64,000 nt of DNA from Desulfovibrio oxyclinae DSM 11498 (GTDB lineage Bacteria; Desulfobacterota; Desulfovibrionia; Desulfovibrionales; Desulfovibrionaceae), in NCBI RefSeq assembly GCF_000375485.1, contig NZ_AQXE01000007.1, positions 111,020 to 175,019 of the forward strand, read 5' to 3'. Made by a program: the position numbers and the translations under genes. Below are positions 1-8,856 of the stretch, in pieces; position 1 is the stretch's first letter; each line of letters opens with the position of its first letter. A model generated the notes under the pieces. The model saw only the letters and a program-made list of their open reading frames with translations. It did no database searches and was not told the DNA's origin.

Positions 1-70
1 GGGACCGGCGGCGTATGTCAACAACCGATTGAACATCCTGCGCGGGGCGCAGGTTTCGGGGGAGGGGTGA
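1..70 (+). CDS. 3' end of an upstream protein gene (partial)
   Basis: Reading frame 2 is open from the window edge to a TGA at 68-70 and encodes about 22 C-terminal residues ending in ...QVSGEG. The stop shares its last base with the ATG at 70, so the two genes are probably translationally coupled. DUF202 proteins often occur as adjacent pairs, so this could be a partner of the next gene, but too little is visible to identify it. Confidence 0.5.
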   Translation, partial: GPAAYVNNRLNILRGAQVSGEG

Positions 71-435
71 TGGAACGAGCACAGGAGCAACTGGAGCTGG
101 CAAGGGAACGCAATGAATTTGCCCGTATCCGCACTGACCTTGCCAACAAGCGGACCTTTCTGGCCTGGTGCCGCACCGGGCTTGCGGTCATGGGCGTCGG
201 GGTGTTGCTGGAAAAACTCCGGCTCGGATTCGGTGTGGCGGGCGAGGCTGCGGCGGGGCTCGGTGTCATGGGGGTCGTATCCCTGCTGGCAGGGCCGGCG
301 TGCATCGGTTTTGCCGCGTGGCGTTACCGTGTTTTGAACAGGCGTGTGGGCGGCTCAGAAGACGGCCTGTTCTTCGTGCCCGAGATGGTGGTCCTCGCCT
401 CGGTTCTCGCCTTCGTTTTTCTTGGCCTATCCTAG
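70..435 (+). CDS. DUF202/YidH-like small membrane protein
   Basis: A 121-residue protein of unknown function, predicted in the inner membrane. The stretch LANKRTFLAWCRTGLAVMG is the typical DUF202 signature (an L-A-N/x-R-T-F-L-A-W core leading into the first membrane helix). Three hydrophobic segments follow at roughly residues 34-50, 62-82 and 103-120. The ATG at 70 is preferred over the in-frame GTG at 67 because a strong GGAGG lies just upstream and the ATG overlaps the preceding stop. The next gene begins 9 bases after the stop, so the two may be co-transcribed. Confidence 0.7.
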   Translation: MERAQEQLELARERNEFARIRTDLANKRTFLAWCRTGLAVMGVGVLLEKLRLGFGVAGEAAAGLGVMGVVSLLAGPACIGFAAWRYRVLNRRVGGSEDGLFFVPEMVVLASVLAFVFLGLS

Positions 436-444
436 GAGATTATA

Positions 445-1446
445 ATGAGTTCCCCTTTACCTGAATGGGGAGGACCTGTATCGAATCATGGTATGAGTGC
501 GAAAGTTGTTTTTCTCATGCAGGAGAAGTGGCACCGGGCCTATGACTCCATCTACGATCACCTTGAAAAGGATTTCGATCTGCGTTGCGTGCCGGGCACC
601 GACATGGACGCGGTGGTAGGCGCGCTTGAATGGGCCGACGTCGCTTTTCTCGATTGCGTGCAGGACGTGGCCGCTGCCGTCTCCTGCCTGCCCCGGCGGG
701 GAAAGCTCGTGGCGCTGCTGCGCGGATTCGAGGTCCACACCACGCTGGCCACGGTGGTCAACTGGGATAACGTGGACGCACTGTGCGTGACTTCTTCCTA
801 TCTGGTGGATCTGCTGCGCTTCACCGTGTCCGACATCGCCTCGCGTGTGGACATACACATACTGCCCACCGGCATCGACATGGACCATGTGCCGCCGCGC
901 GAACGGTTCGACCCCACGGGAAAGATGGGGTTCGTCAATGACCTCTGCTATTTCGCCAATTACCCGTTGGCTCTTCAATGCTTTGCCGCGGCATCGTTCG
1001 ATCCGGGCCTGAGCCTGCACGTTGCGGGTGAGTATGCAGGCAATGAGCGGGAGCGAATGGAGTTGGCCCTTTATTCCGACAATCTCATCGCGTCCATGGG
1101 GCTTTCCAACAGAATTCACGTGGAGGGCAAGGTCCGCAGCCTCTTCCACTGGCTGGAAGACAAGGAATTCTTCCTGCACACCGCATGCGGCGCCACCTCG
1201 GACGATCTTTTGTATCTGGCCATGGCCCGCGGCGTCAGGCCGATCGTCCATCATTTCCCCGGTGCAACGGACCTTTTGCCGCAGGAGCTCGTCTTCGACA
1301 CGGTTGATCAGTTCCGGAACGTGCTGGACGCTGTGCGGCCTTTCCCTTCCGAACTTCGCGACTACGTGGCCGAATCCCGACCGCTTTCCGTTCGTCTGGC
1401 CGCCGTGGACAGGCTGATGGAGGGACTTCTTGCCCCGTCCCCCTAA
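445..1446 (+). CDS. glycosyltransferase-like protein (GT-B fold, probable)
   Basis: A 333-residue soluble protein. The N-terminal half (from residue 19) looks like a Rossmann-type domain. The C-terminal half contains LHVAGEY, RIHVEGKV and an H-T-A-C-G...LLYLAMARGVRPIVHHFPGA stretch, resembling the donor-binding half of GT4-type glycosyltransferases (V-x-G-x segments, then a conserved change-of-owner loop). The classical E-x7-E motif is not obvious, so donor and acceptor cannot be assigned. The start at 445 has AGGAG 9 bases upstream; an internal ATG (residue 17) begins the conserved part and is an alternative. The preceding gene ends 9 bases upstream. Confidence 0.55.
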   Translation: MSSPLPEWGGPVSNHGMSAKVVFLMQEKWHRAYDSIYDHLEKDFDLRCVPGTDMDAVVGALEWADVAFLDCVQDVAAAVSCLPRRGKLVALLRGFEVHTTLATVVNWDNVDALCVTSSYLVDLLRFTVSDIASRVDIHILPTGIDMDHVPPRERFDPTGKMGFVNDLCYFANYPLALQCFAAASFDPGLSLHVAGEYAGNERERMELALYSDNLIASMGLSNRIHVEGKVRSLFHWLEDKEFFLHTACGATSDDLLYLAMARGVRPIVHHFPGATDLLPQELVFDTVDQFRNVLDAVRPFPSELRDYVAESRPLSVRLAAVDRLMEGLLAPSP

Positions 1447-1505
1447 TCTTCGCTTGCCCATCGTCCGATGAGTCCTGTACGGTGCGCCGCTGGAGCGCGA
1501 CTGCA

Positions 1506-1721
1506 ATGAAATTTGTCGAATACATCAAAAAGGAAGGCTACCGCCGTTACCGCGGAGCCGTGGCCGACTCGGTCTACGAGTATTTCAACTGTGAGTGCTC
1601 GGATCGGGCGGTCTGGTACATCAAGGACGGCAGCTACCAGTGTGTGGGCTGCCGGGAGCAGTGCGAGACCGACAGTTCCGACGGTTTCCAGCTCTTTCTT
1701 ACCGATATGGACGACTCATGA
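1506..1721 (+). CDS. small Cys-rich cytoplasmic protein, probable zinc ribbon
   Basis: A 71-residue protein of unknown function. The acidic C-terminus follows a cluster C-x-C (residues 29, 31) and C-x2-C-x3-C (46, 49, 53), suggesting a bound zinc ion. The ATG at 1506 is chosen because an upstream GTG-type start adds only low-complexity residues with no ribosome binding site. Its TGA overlaps the ATG of the next gene (ATGA at 1718-1721), so the pair is co-translated. Confidence 0.55.
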   Translation: MKFVEYIKKEGYRRYRGAVADSVYEYFNCECSDRAVWYIKDGSYQCVGCREQCETDSSDGFQLFLTDMDDS

Positions 1722-2209
1722 TCAGAACTGCCGCGTTGACCTTCATTTTCTGCCTGCTGTTCGCCGTTCCGGCCCGCGCCGGGGGCGTGGACGAGATGGA
1801 TTTCTGCATCTGCCGCAACGTTCTTTCCCGGATGCTTTGCAAGGATCCCAACGAGTTCAATCTCGTCGGCAAGATCAAGGACGGGCTCTACATCTACAGC
1901 GTCTTCTACGCCAACAAGGAGACCAAGTTCTATTGCGGAGTGGGCAGCAAGTTCGTGAAGGTGCAGGGCGTCAGCAAACGCCGCATCACGCGTTCCATTC
2001 CGTATTCGTTTGACCCGGAAGAGAACTGCGGTCTGGTGGAATTCAGTTCGCCGGAATGTCCCGTATACGCTCCCGTCACCTGCTGCGCGGAAAAGGAAGC
2101 CGATCAGCGCAAGGCCGACGAGTTCTGGGACAAGCCCATACCGCAGCTTCTGGACGAGGATCTTCGCGAGGCACTGGAACAGGACAACGCCACGCGGCAG
2201 GGGCAGTGA
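1718..2209 (+). CDS. secreted Cys-rich protein of unknown function
   Basis: A 163-residue protein with a clear Sec signal peptide (MIRT, then a hydrophobic core, cleavage expected after A-R-A near residue 21). The mature part contains seven cysteines, including C-x-C, CC and single residues, compatible with disulfides in the periplasm. No family is recognised. The ATG at 1718 overlaps the TGA of the preceding gene. The longer upstream open frame lacks a start giving a signal peptide. The stop is directly adjacent to the stop of the convergent zinc-ribbon gene at 2210. Confidence 0.6.
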   Translation: MIRTAALTFIFCLLFAVPARAGGVDEMDFCICRNVLSRMLCKDPNEFNLVGKIKDGLYIYSVFYANKETKFYCGVGSKFVKVQGVSKRRITRSIPYSFDPEENCGLVEFSSPECPVYAPVTCCAEKEADQRKADEFWDKPIPQLLDEDLREALEQDNATRQGQ

Positions 2210-2518
2210 TCAGCGAAGCCTGACGAGGGCGGCAAGCCCAACCACGGCAAGCACGACCCACATGGGCCACCACTGACCTTTCAGCTGGCAGGCAACCGCG
2301 GAAAACAGCAGGATGAGCGCGTAGACCCAAGCCTCCACCATCCGGGCAAACTCCCGGCGTTGAGCGCCGGAAAGCCTGGACGGACGAAAGGAGTCCAGAG
2401 GCCTGAAGGCTGCGGTCTCCGGGGGCGGAGACCATGAAGACTGGATTTTCTTGCGGCACTTCGCACAGAATCTGGCGGAGTCTTCGTTGGGTGAGCCGCA
2501 TTTGTTGCAGATGATCAC
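2210..2518 (-). CDS. zinc-ribbon membrane protein
   Basis: A 102-residue protein. An N-terminal zinc ribbon (C4-x2-C7 ... C18-x2-C21, the zinc_ribbon_2 pattern with C-x-K-C-x-K) is followed by a Pro-rich linker and two membrane helices at roughly 64-80 and 83-99. Such proteins are common and mostly uncharacterised. It is transcribed leftward, divergent from the gene at 2628 and convergent with the secreted protein gene. Confidence 0.6.
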   Translation of the reverse strand: MIICNKCGSPNEDSARFCAKCRKKIQSSWSPPPETAAFRPLDSFRPSRLSGAQRREFARMVEAWVYALILLFSAVACQLKGQWWPMWVVLAVVGLAALVRLR

Positions 2519-2627
2519 GCTTCTTGTTTGCCTCGACGCGCAACATTGGTCAAGCAGGGCTTTGCATTGGCGGAAAATATGACGTATTGGTAGCCATATA
2601 CCACCCTACGACCGGACACTGCAGCGC

Positions 2628-4205
2628 ATGACACAAGACAACGCCAAAGACTCGGGACAGAGCCTGAACAAAACGCAGCGACTTGCCGCTTACAGAAAGA
2701 AGCTTCGCAATCTCAAGGAGCGGTCTTCTCTCCGTGAGGTCACCGAACGCGAATTCCTTATGGAATTCATTCGCGTCAACCACGGCAACATCAACGAATT
2801 TCCTCTTCTTGCGGCGCAGCAGAACAGTGTCATCGCCCTGATGTGCAATCGGGGCCGCCATCCCGGATACGACTACATCCAGAAAGTGAGCAACGCCTTC
2901 ATGGTCGCCGTCTCCCGTCATGAAAAGGCGGAACTCAGCGGTGATACGGACTCCCTTCCCAAACTGGCGGCAGAGCTTCAGCGCACCGAAGGGCTGCTGG
3001 TCAAGACGGTGCAGGGCATCGTCTACGCCATGGCGCTCATCACCGACAACTTCGAGGAAATGGTCCTTCGGTATTTCGGGCAAGGCTCGCTCCGGGAATA
3101 CAGCTCGCTCATTGAGGAATACGAGCTGGATCACCGCTTCTGGAACGCGTTCATGGAGCAGTTCGTCTCCAGCCGCGTGCATGAGGCCTTCAAGGAGATG
3201 GTCGACAACAAACGTTACGACCTTTCCAAGGAGAGTAAGTTTCTCGTGCTGCGGTTCATGCTCGACGAAGTGCTCGCCAAGCTGAATCCCACTACCAAGA
3301 AGATCGAGAAAACGCGCATCCAGAAGATGTACGAGCTGACCGACGCCGGGTTCAAGGAGCGTCGCAAGGCCAAGCTGGTGCAGAACTCGCTCACCAAGGG
3401 GCTTCAGGATTACATGCCCGAGAGCGAGACGCGCGAGAAGGATTACGTCAATACCGCCCGGATCGTCTGCATGGATCCGGTGGCGCAGGAGTTTGCCGAC
3501 GCCTACGTCAAGCGAGTGATGGAGTCCAAGTCCGGTAATGAGAAAGGGACGCGGGAAGAGCGGAAACAGCGCGATGAGGACTTCCGGTTCCTTTATGATC
3601 AGATCATGTCCGTCGGCGTAGGGGCGGCGCTGGCCATCGGCATCACGGCGCAGAACCTCTTTCAGGCTTTGGAGAAGTTCATTCCGGGCGAAACCAAGCG
3701 CATCGAGCCGCTTGCCAGAAATTTCAACTCGTCCGCTCTGGAGCACGTGCTGTTCTTCGTGCTTGAACACCACTTCATGTACATCCTGCGCGACAGGGCC
3801 TCGGGCGAAGGCGGCAAGGTCACGGTCCGCAGCGCGCGGGCAAAGCGCGTCGCCCAGAAAGACGTGGACGCGCTCGCGGAGCTGGGGCTGGGCAAGTTGC
3901 GTCGTTCCAAACTTTTCGGGCGCGACACCACCCGTGAGGGGATGCTGCTGTTCAAGCCACGCACGGCCTCACAGCTGATGGAGATAGTGAAACAGTTGCA
4001 GATTTCCGGCGAATTGCTGGAGAAAATCCGTGAGCTCTGGACCGGCGGCGGCCTGCGTATCGACATCATGGTGCTGGTCAACCTGCCGCAGGTTGCACGT
4101 ACCACCACCAATCTCAAGAACCGCCTCGGCGAGATTCTCGCGCTCTACGGCGTGGGCGGCAGCGAAGAAAACGGCGCCGAGGCTGCCCCGGCGCCGTCCG
4201 AATAG
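2628..4205 (+). CDS. conserved hypothetical protein, 525 aa
   Basis: A long, charged, mostly helical cytoplasmic protein. No signal peptide, membrane helix, P-loop or catalytic motif is visible. Residues 16-45 are strongly basic, and the C-terminus is a low-complexity tail (EENGAEAAPAPSE). The length and complete frame support a real gene. Long open frames on the opposite strand here are GC-codon shadows. I do not recognise the family; it resembles lineage-specific proteins of sulfate reducers, but this is an impression only. The ribosome binding site before the ATG is weak. Confidence 0.55.
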   Translation: MTQDNAKDSGQSLNKTQRLAAYRKKLRNLKERSSLREVTEREFLMEFIRVNHGNINEFPLLAAQQNSVIALMCNRGRHPGYDYIQKVSNAFMVAVSRHEKAELSGDTDSLPKLAAELQRTEGLLVKTVQGIVYAMALITDNFEEMVLRYFGQGSLREYSSLIEEYELDHRFWNAFMEQFVSSRVHEAFKEMVDNKRYDLSKESKFLVLRFMLDEVLAKLNPTTKKIEKTRIQKMYELTDAGFKERRKAKLVQNSLTKGLQDYMPESETREKDYVNTARIVCMDPVAQEFADAYVKRVMESKSGNEKGTREERKQRDEDFRFLYDQIMSVGVGAALAIGITAQNLFQALEKFIPGETKRIEPLARNFNSSALEHVLFFVLEHHFMYILRDRASGEGGKVTVRSARAKRVAQKDVDALAELGLGKLRRSKLFGRDTTREGMLLFKPRTASQLMEIVKQLQISGELLEKIRELWTGGGLRIDIMVLVNLPQVARTTTNLKNRLGEILALYGVGGSEENGAEAAPAPSE

Positions 4206-4223
4206 TCGTTCGACTCTTTTCCG

Positions 4224-5105
4224 TTACCGTTTGAAGACGATTGTTTTGTTGCCGTGCACGATGACGCGGTCTTCAAGGTGCCAGCGCACGGCCCTTGCGA
4301 GGACGTGGCGTTCGATGTCCGCGCCGTGCCGCTTGAGGTCTTCCACGGTGTGGTTGTGGTTCACGCGGATTACGTCCTGTTCGATGATCGGGCCCTGATC
4401 CAGTTCTTCCGTAACATAGTGCGCGGTTGCGCCCACGAGCTTCACGCCGCGCTCAAAGGCCCTGCGGTAAGGGTCGGCCCCCACGAACGCGGGCAGGAAC
4501 GAGTGATGGATGTTGATGATCCGGCCCGGATAGTGGCTGACGAATTCTGGCGTGAGAATCTGCATATAGCGCGCAAGCACCACCAGGTCGGCCTGTCCCT
4601 TCATGTGGTCGAGAATGATGTCCTCGGCCGCCACCTTGGCGCGCAGGCGCTTGCCCACCGGCACGTGGTGGAAGGGCACCCCGAAGCTCTCCACCGACTG
4701 GCGCAGGTCTTCGTGGTTGCTCACCACCATGGTTATGTCGGTCTCCAGTTCCCCGCGGCGGAAGCGCCAGAGCAGTTCCATGAGGGCATGGTCCAGCTTG
4801 GAAACAAGAATCGCCGTCTTGCGGCGCTTCCATGCCGGATGCATGTTCCAGGACATGCCGAACGGGTCCGCAACTTCGGCCTGAAACTCTTCCTTGACCC
4901 TTTCGAAAAGGCTTTCGTCCCGCGACGGGAGCAGGAATTCGTTGCGCATGAAAAATGCGCCGCCTTCGGGGTCGGTGGAGTGCTGGTCCGAATGGACGAT
5001 GTTGAAGCCGCGCTGCTGGAGGAAGCCGCTCACGGCGGCCACGATGCCCGGGCGGTCGGCGCAGGATATGGTCAGTCTTACGGTTGCCGTACTGTTTTCG
5101 CTCAT
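4224..5105 (-). CDS. purU: formyltetrahydrofolate deformylase PurU
   Basis: A 293-residue enzyme that hydrolyses 10-formyl-THF to THF and formate, balancing one-carbon pools and supplying formate for purine synthesis. The N-terminal ACT domain (about residues 8-90, starting RLTISCADRPGIVAAVSGFL) is followed by the formyltransferase-fold domain. The catalytic region I-I-N-I-H-H-S-F-L-P-A-F supplies the Asn/His pair, and GATAHYVTEELDQGPII supplies the conserved Asp. Length is normal. The start at 5105 is chosen because AGGAG precedes it and the ACT domain begins nine residues in; the upstream extension shows no homology. It diverges from gmhA. Confidence 0.93.
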   Translation of the reverse strand: MSENSTATVRLTISCADRPGIVAAVSGFLQQRGFNIVHSDQHSTDPEGGAFFMRNEFLLPSRDESLFERVKEEFQAEVADPFGMSWNMHPAWKRRKTAILVSKLDHALMELLWRFRRGELETDITMVVSNHEDLRQSVESFGVPFHHVPVGKRLRAKVAAEDIILDHMKGQADLVVLARYMQILTPEFVSHYPGRIINIHHSFLPAFVGADPYRRAFERGVKLVGATAHYVTEELDQGPIIEQDVIRVNHNHTVEDLKRHGADIERHVLARAVRWHLEDRVIVHGNKTIVFKR

Positions 5106-5266
5106 GATTGACTCCTGAAAATTTGCGTCCGGGTCACATACCGGAAATCCTTGCGCTTCGGAAGTCCTTTTCAGGAAGGTTGCCCGACCGGTATTGCGTG
5201 GCAGTGTTTTTTGCATTATCTCTTGGAACTCTTGAAAACCGAAGCCGACCCTTACGAGGTATAGAT

Positions 5267-5884
5267 ATGTCCGAATCCGCGCTAAAAAAGGTCATGGATC
5301 ACGCCAAGTTGGGCCTTGAGGTCCGGGAGCAGTTCTTCCAGACCAAGGCCGAGCAGATGGTGGACGTGGCCCGCGCAATCGCAGTGAGCCTTGCCCGCGG
5401 GGGCAAGGTCATGTTCTGCGGTAATGGCGGCAGCGCCGCAGACAGCCAGCATCTGGCCGCAGAGTTCGTCAACCGTTTCAAGATGGAGCGGCCACCGCTT
5501 CCCGGATTGGCCCTGACTACCGACACATCCATCCTCACTGCCGTGGGGAACGATTATTCCTTTGACCTGGTCTTTGAAAAGCAGGTGCAGGCTCTTGCCC
5601 GTCCGGGCGACGTGCTGGTGGGGATGTCCACCTCCGGCACCAGCGCCAATGTTCTGCGCGCGCTGAGGGAAGCCAGAAACCGCGATGTCACCACCATCGG
5701 CATGACCGGCCAGAACGGGGGCGACATGATGGCGGCGAGCGACTATCTCATTCAGGTCCCCTGCGGAGATACCCCCGTCATTCAGGAAATCCACATTGCC
5801 GCGGGGCATGTGATCTGTCACCTGGTGGATCATTTCCTTTTCGAATCCGTGGCCGAACTGCAACCGTTTCTGCAAGGAGGCTGA
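5267..5884 (+). CDS. gmhA: phosphoheptose isomerase GmhA
   Basis: A 205-residue SIS-domain enzyme that converts sedoheptulose 7-phosphate to D-glycero-manno-heptose 7-phosphate, the first step to the ADP-heptose of lipopolysaccharide inner core. The phosphosugar-binding motif GNGGSAADSQHLAAEF and the second loop MSTSGTSANVLRA are intact. QEIHIAAGHVICHLVDHF carries the conserved catalytic-region His. The ATG at 5267 follows a GAGG; the longer upstream frame (from 5108) overlaps the purU promoter region and lacks conservation. The stop is 7 bases from the receiver-domain gene, suggesting co-transcription. Confidence 0.93.
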   Translation: MSESALKKVMDHAKLGLEVREQFFQTKAEQMVDVARAIAVSLARGGKVMFCGNGGSAADSQHLAAEFVNRFKMERPPLPGLALTTDTSILTAVGNDYSFDLVFEKQVQALARPGDVLVGMSTSGTSANVLRALREARNRDVTTIGMTGQNGGDMMAASDYLIQVPCGDTPVIQEIHIAAGHVICHLVDHFLFESVAELQPFLQGG

Positions 5885-5891
5885 TCTCGAC

Positions 5892-6302
5892 ATGAGCAAT
5901 ACACTTCGAACACTGGTGGTGGAAGACACCATGGTCACACGTGAATTCCTGCGTATGGTCATGCAGCAGTGGGGCGAATGCGCCTGCGTGGAAACCGGAG
6001 AGGAAGCGGTTACCCTTTTCGAGCAGGCCCATAATGACGGAAAGCCGTTCGATCTGGTGGTGCTGGACATCATGCTCCCGGGCATGAACGGTCAGCAGAC
6101 GCTGGAAACGCTGCGAGAAGTTGAGCGCAAGGCCGAGATTTCCGAAGAGGATCAGGTGCATGTCATCATTACCACCGCACTGGATGACGACGAGACGGCA
6201 TCGCGGGCCTTCATTCACGGAAAGGCCGTTTCCTTCATCACCAAGCCGGTGCGTATGGAACGTCTGGAAGAAGAGGTTCAGTCGCTGGGACTGACCGGTT
6301 AG
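5892..6302 (+). CDS. single-domain response regulator (CheY-like)
   Basis: A 136-residue receiver domain without an output domain. The acidic pair E11-D12, phospho-acceptor D59 (in VVLDIMLPG), the conserved Thr in I-I-T-T-A and the Lys in F-I-T-K-P are all present, so it should be phosphorylatable. A single-domain receiver may act on a motor, a kinase or a phosphorelay; no partner kinase is adjacent. AAGGAGG sits just before the start, inside the end of gmhA. Confidence 0.85.
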   Translation: MSNTLRTLVVEDTMVTREFLRMVMQQWGECACVETGEEAVTLFEQAHNDGKPFDLVVLDIMLPGMNGQQTLETLREVERKAEISEEDQVHVIITTALDDDETASRAFIHGKAVSFITKPVRMERLEEEVQSLGLTG

Positions 6303-6309
6303 GAAAGGA

Positions 6310-6684
6310 TCAGAAGTCCTCGCGGCGCACCCGGATTTCGAGCCCTTTTTTGCGAAGGTGTTCGGCAACCCGCTGTGCGCGCTCCTCGCTGGGCAGCGAG
6401 GTGATGACCAGTTGAGCCCTGGGCTGTTCGTCCCAGACCCAGATATATTCGGGCAGAACCACGCCCTTGGCCTGCAGCTCGTCGAGCAGACGCTCCCGAG
6501 CGGCTTCACGCTGTTCGAAGTCGTCGGGATCGAACGCTTCGCCGCAGGCCAGCACCCACCAGCCTAGTCTGTCGGCCTTGGGATCCTCTCCGAGGCTGCG
6601 CAGGGCTTCATGAGCTTCGTCGCGCCGGACAATGGCGGACATGCGGCCGATGGTTCGTTCTATGAGATGTATGGTATTGGGCAT
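6310..6684 (-). CDS. hypothetical protein, 124 aa
   Basis: A soluble protein of unknown function beginning MPNTIHLIERTIGRM. The chosen start at 6684 has GGAGAAG upstream; a longer frame to 6786 overlaps the next gene's promoter. It is rich in Glu/Arg, with a C-terminal V-I-T-S-L-P-S-E-E-R-A-Q-R-V-A stretch predicted as beta-alpha. It is convergent with the receiver gene (7-base gap) and divergent from the DUF3592-like gene. Confidence 0.5.
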   Translation of the reverse strand: MPNTIHLIERTIGRMSAIVRRDEAHEALRSLGEDPKADRLGWWVLACGEAFDPDDFEQREAARERLLDELQAKGVVLPEYIWVWDEQPRAQLVITSLPSEERAQRVAEHLRKKGLEIRVRREDF

Positions 6685-6788
6685 TGGCTTCTCCGGGGCG
6701 CCAATCTTACGCACAAGCAGTCGGAAGGCAAGCCGTTTGATGCATATCCTGCTTGCAAGTCCGCCACGACCTCGGGTAGATAACATCC

Positions 6789-7223
6789 ATGTTCAAGCAA
6801 ATGCTCGACCCTTCGCTTTCGTTCAGTATCCGGCTCAAGAAAGGCATCCAGCTTTTTCTGGCAGTGGGGCTGACGCTTTTGTTCCTGTGGCTGCTTTACA
6901 AGGTCCCGTACCAGATGATCCGCGAAGAGCGGGTCAGGCTGCTTGGCGAGACCAAGACCACAGGCGAGGTGCTGCTCAAGGAAAAAAGCAGCACCAGCAC
7001 CTCCTTCGAAACGCCGTGGCACACGATTACCTTCAAGTACGTGGATAACGACGGCTACACCCGCACCGAAAAGGTGATCATGAAAGAGGCCTACTGGCAG
7101 CAGCTCAGGCCCGGCAGCGTGGTCACCGTCTGGTTCGCGCGGGCCAAGCCCGACCTTGTCCGCGTGGAGGGAATGGTCGAATCCGAAATGCAGACCAGGC
7201 TCAGGAACTGGCTGGAGGAGTGA
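6789..7223 (+). CDS. DUF3592-like membrane protein
   Basis: A 144-residue protein with one N-terminal membrane helix (about residues 20-40) and an extracytoplasmic beta-rich part: G-E-V-L-L, H-T-I-T-F-K-Y-V-D-N-D-G, and P-G-S-V-V-T-V-W-F-A-R-A-K-P-D. That order (variable head, Y-x-D-x-D-G, then G-x-x-V-x-V-x-Y/F) is typical of DUF3592 proteins, whose function is unknown. Its 3' end overlaps the convergent znuB gene by 23 bases. Confidence 0.55.
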   Translation: MFKQMLDPSLSFSIRLKKGIQLFLAVGLTLLFLWLLYKVPYQMIREERVRLLGETKTTGEVLLKEKSSTSTSFETPWHTITFKYVDNDGYTRTEKVIMKEAYWQQLRPGSVVTVWFARAKPDLVRVEGMVESEMQTRLRNWLEE

Positions 7224-8031
7224 CACTCCTCTTTTCGGGCAGTGCCAGCGACAGGAAAAACGCGGTGGCCGCAACGGCAATGATCGCCGCGCCCGAGGTC
7301 AGGTCGAACCAGTAGGCGAGCGCCAGACCCGTCAGACAGAATACGGCCCCCAGCAGGGTGGCCGTGATCATCATGCTGCCAAGCGAGCGCGCCCGCCGTT
7401 CCGCGATGAAGGGCGGGATGGTCAGCATGGCGATGACCAGAATAAGCCCCACCACGCGAATCAGCGTCACCACGCACAGCGCCACCATGCCGATGAGCAG
7501 GTAGTACAGGAAGTCCACGGGCAGCCCTCTGGCCCGGGCGAAATCCTCGTCGAAGCTCATGGTGGCGAAGCCCCGGAACCACGTGAAGACCACCACCGGA
7601 ACCAAGGCGGCCAGCAGGCCCATGAGCCAGATATCCGCGTGTGCCACGGCCATGATGCTGCCGAAAAGGTAGCTCATCAGATCCACGTTGTAGCCCGGCG
7701 CCACATCCAGAAGGATTACCCCAAAGGCCATTCCGGCCGCCCAGATGACGCCGATGACCGTGTCCGAGCGTTCCTTCACCTTGAGTGTGACCATGGCCAT
7801 GATCATGGCCGCCAGCACCGCGAAGCAGGATGTGACAGGCAGTACGGGCAGCCCCAGCAGCACCGCGAGTCCCACGCCGCCGTATGCGGCATGGGCTACG
7901 CCTCCCGCCAGAAATACCAGTCTGTTCACCACCACCAGTGAGCCGATCACGCCGCACAGGACGCTTGCGAGCAAGCCCGCCGTCAGGGCGTTGCGGAAAA
8001 ATTCGAATTGCAGGGCGTCGAGGAGTTCCAT
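7201..8031 (-). CDS. znuB: zinc/manganese ABC transporter permease (ZnuB/MntB family)
   Basis: A 276-residue, very hydrophobic protein with about eight membrane helices (ABC-3 family, PF00950). The hydrophobic order beginning F-F-R-N-A-L-T-A-G-L-L-A-S-V and the H-A-A-Y-G-G-V-G-L motif are family hallmarks. The start at 8031 lies 2 bases after the znuC stop, so the two are one operon. The gene for the periplasmic metal-binding protein (ZnuA) is not next to them or elsewhere in the window. Zn versus Mn versus Fe cannot be decided from the permease alone. Confidence 0.8.
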   Translation of the reverse strand: MELLDALQFEFFRNALTAGLLASVLCGVIGSLVVVNRLVFLAGGVAHAAYGGVGLAVLLGLPVLPVTSCFAVLAAMIMAMVTLKVKERSDTVIGVIWAAGMAFGVILLDVAPGYNVDLMSYLFGSIMAVAHADIWLMGLLAALVPVVVFTWFRGFATMSFDEDFARARGLPVDFLYYLLIGMVALCVVTLIRVVGLILVIAMLTIPPFIAERRARSLGSMMITATLLGAVFCLTGLALAYWFDLTSGAAIIAVAATAFFLSLALPEKRSVTPPASS

Positions 8032-8033
8032 GT

Positions 8034-8813
8034 TCAATCCTGATCGTGCTTGAGAAGGACGCGGTGGGGGATGTCGCCGTGCGTCACCAGTTCCACGGGG
8101 CAACAGCTGTCTTCGCCGCCGTAGGACAGGTTCACCATGTCGCTGGTGATGGCCGGGGCGGGGTGGAAGTGCAGGGTCCGGTTGACGCAGGCGATGGATT
8201 TGACGCTGGTAGCCACGGCCGAGATGTCATGGCTGACCATCACCACGGTCATCTCTTTGTTCAGTTCGGCCAGCAGGTCGAAAAGATGCACGCGGTTTCG
8301 GGAATCCACGCTGGAGGTGGGTTCGTCCAGCAGCAGTATCTCGGGATCGGAGACGAGAGCCCGCGCAATGAACGTGCGTTGCTTCTGTCCACCGGAAAGA
8401 TCGCTGACCCGTTTGCCCGCGTGCTGCTCCATGCCCACGCGCTCAAGGGCCTGCATGGCGCGCTTGGCCTCGTCGCCGTTTCTGTTCAGGCCGAACATGC
8501 CGCGTCCGGGGGAGACCAGTCCCATGCGGACGGCTTCAAGCACCGTGATGGGAAATGACGGGGAAACGTGTGTGTATTGCGGCAGATAGCCGATGCGCCC
8601 GCCAGCTTCGCCGGGGGGCAGATCCAGAATGCGCACCGTGCCGGAATCCGGCTCGATGAGTCCGAGCATGACCTTGAGCAGAGTGGATTTACCGCCTCCG
8701 TTGGGGCCGAGGACCGCAATATAGTCCCCGTGCTCCACTTCGAGACTCACGTTCTCCAGAATGGTAGAGCCGCCGAGGACCACGTTTACGTTTTTCAGTT
8801 CTATGTCGGACAT
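8034..8813 (-). CDS. znuC: zinc/manganese ABC transporter ATPase (ZnuC family)
   Basis: A 259-residue ABC ATPase that powers metal import with the downstream permease. Walker A is GPNGGGKST (about residues 37-45), the signature is LSGGQKQR, Walker B is ILLLDEPT and the switch His is in VSHD. The C-terminal tail is His/Cys rich (HFHPAP, CC) and may bind metal. Transcription probably starts from the promoter at 8851-8878, where a palindromic candidate operator overlaps the spacer. Confidence 0.85.
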   Translation of the reverse strand: MSDIELKNVNVVLGGSTILENVSLEVEHGDYIAVLGPNGGGKSTLLKVMLGLIEPDSGTVRILDLPPGEAGGRIGYLPQYTHVSPSFPITVLEAVRMGLVSPGRGMFGLNRNGDEAKRAMQALERVGMEQHAGKRVSDLSGGQKQRTFIARALVSDPEILLLDEPTSSVDSRNRVHLFDLLAELNKEMTVVMVSHDISAVATSVKSIACVNRTLHFHPAPAITSDMVNLSYGGEDSCCPVELVTHGDIPHRVLLKHDQD

Positions 8814-8856
8814 GGCTGCTTCCCGAGTTGCGGTAATATATGGTTCGGGAAAGATA

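Noticed and set aside
457..1506. 349-codon open frame on the minus strand
   Set aside because: It is antisense to the glycosyltransferase-like gene, rich in His/Arg as GC-codon shadows are, and has no family motif.
2550..3773. 407-codon open frame on the minus strand
   Set aside because: Antisense shadow of the 525-residue protein; no motif or ribosome binding site.
5200..5214. Sigma-54-like element upstream of gmhA (TGGCAG then TTGC)
   Set aside because: The GG-GC spacing is 11 bases rather than 10 and the gene is not of the regulated type.
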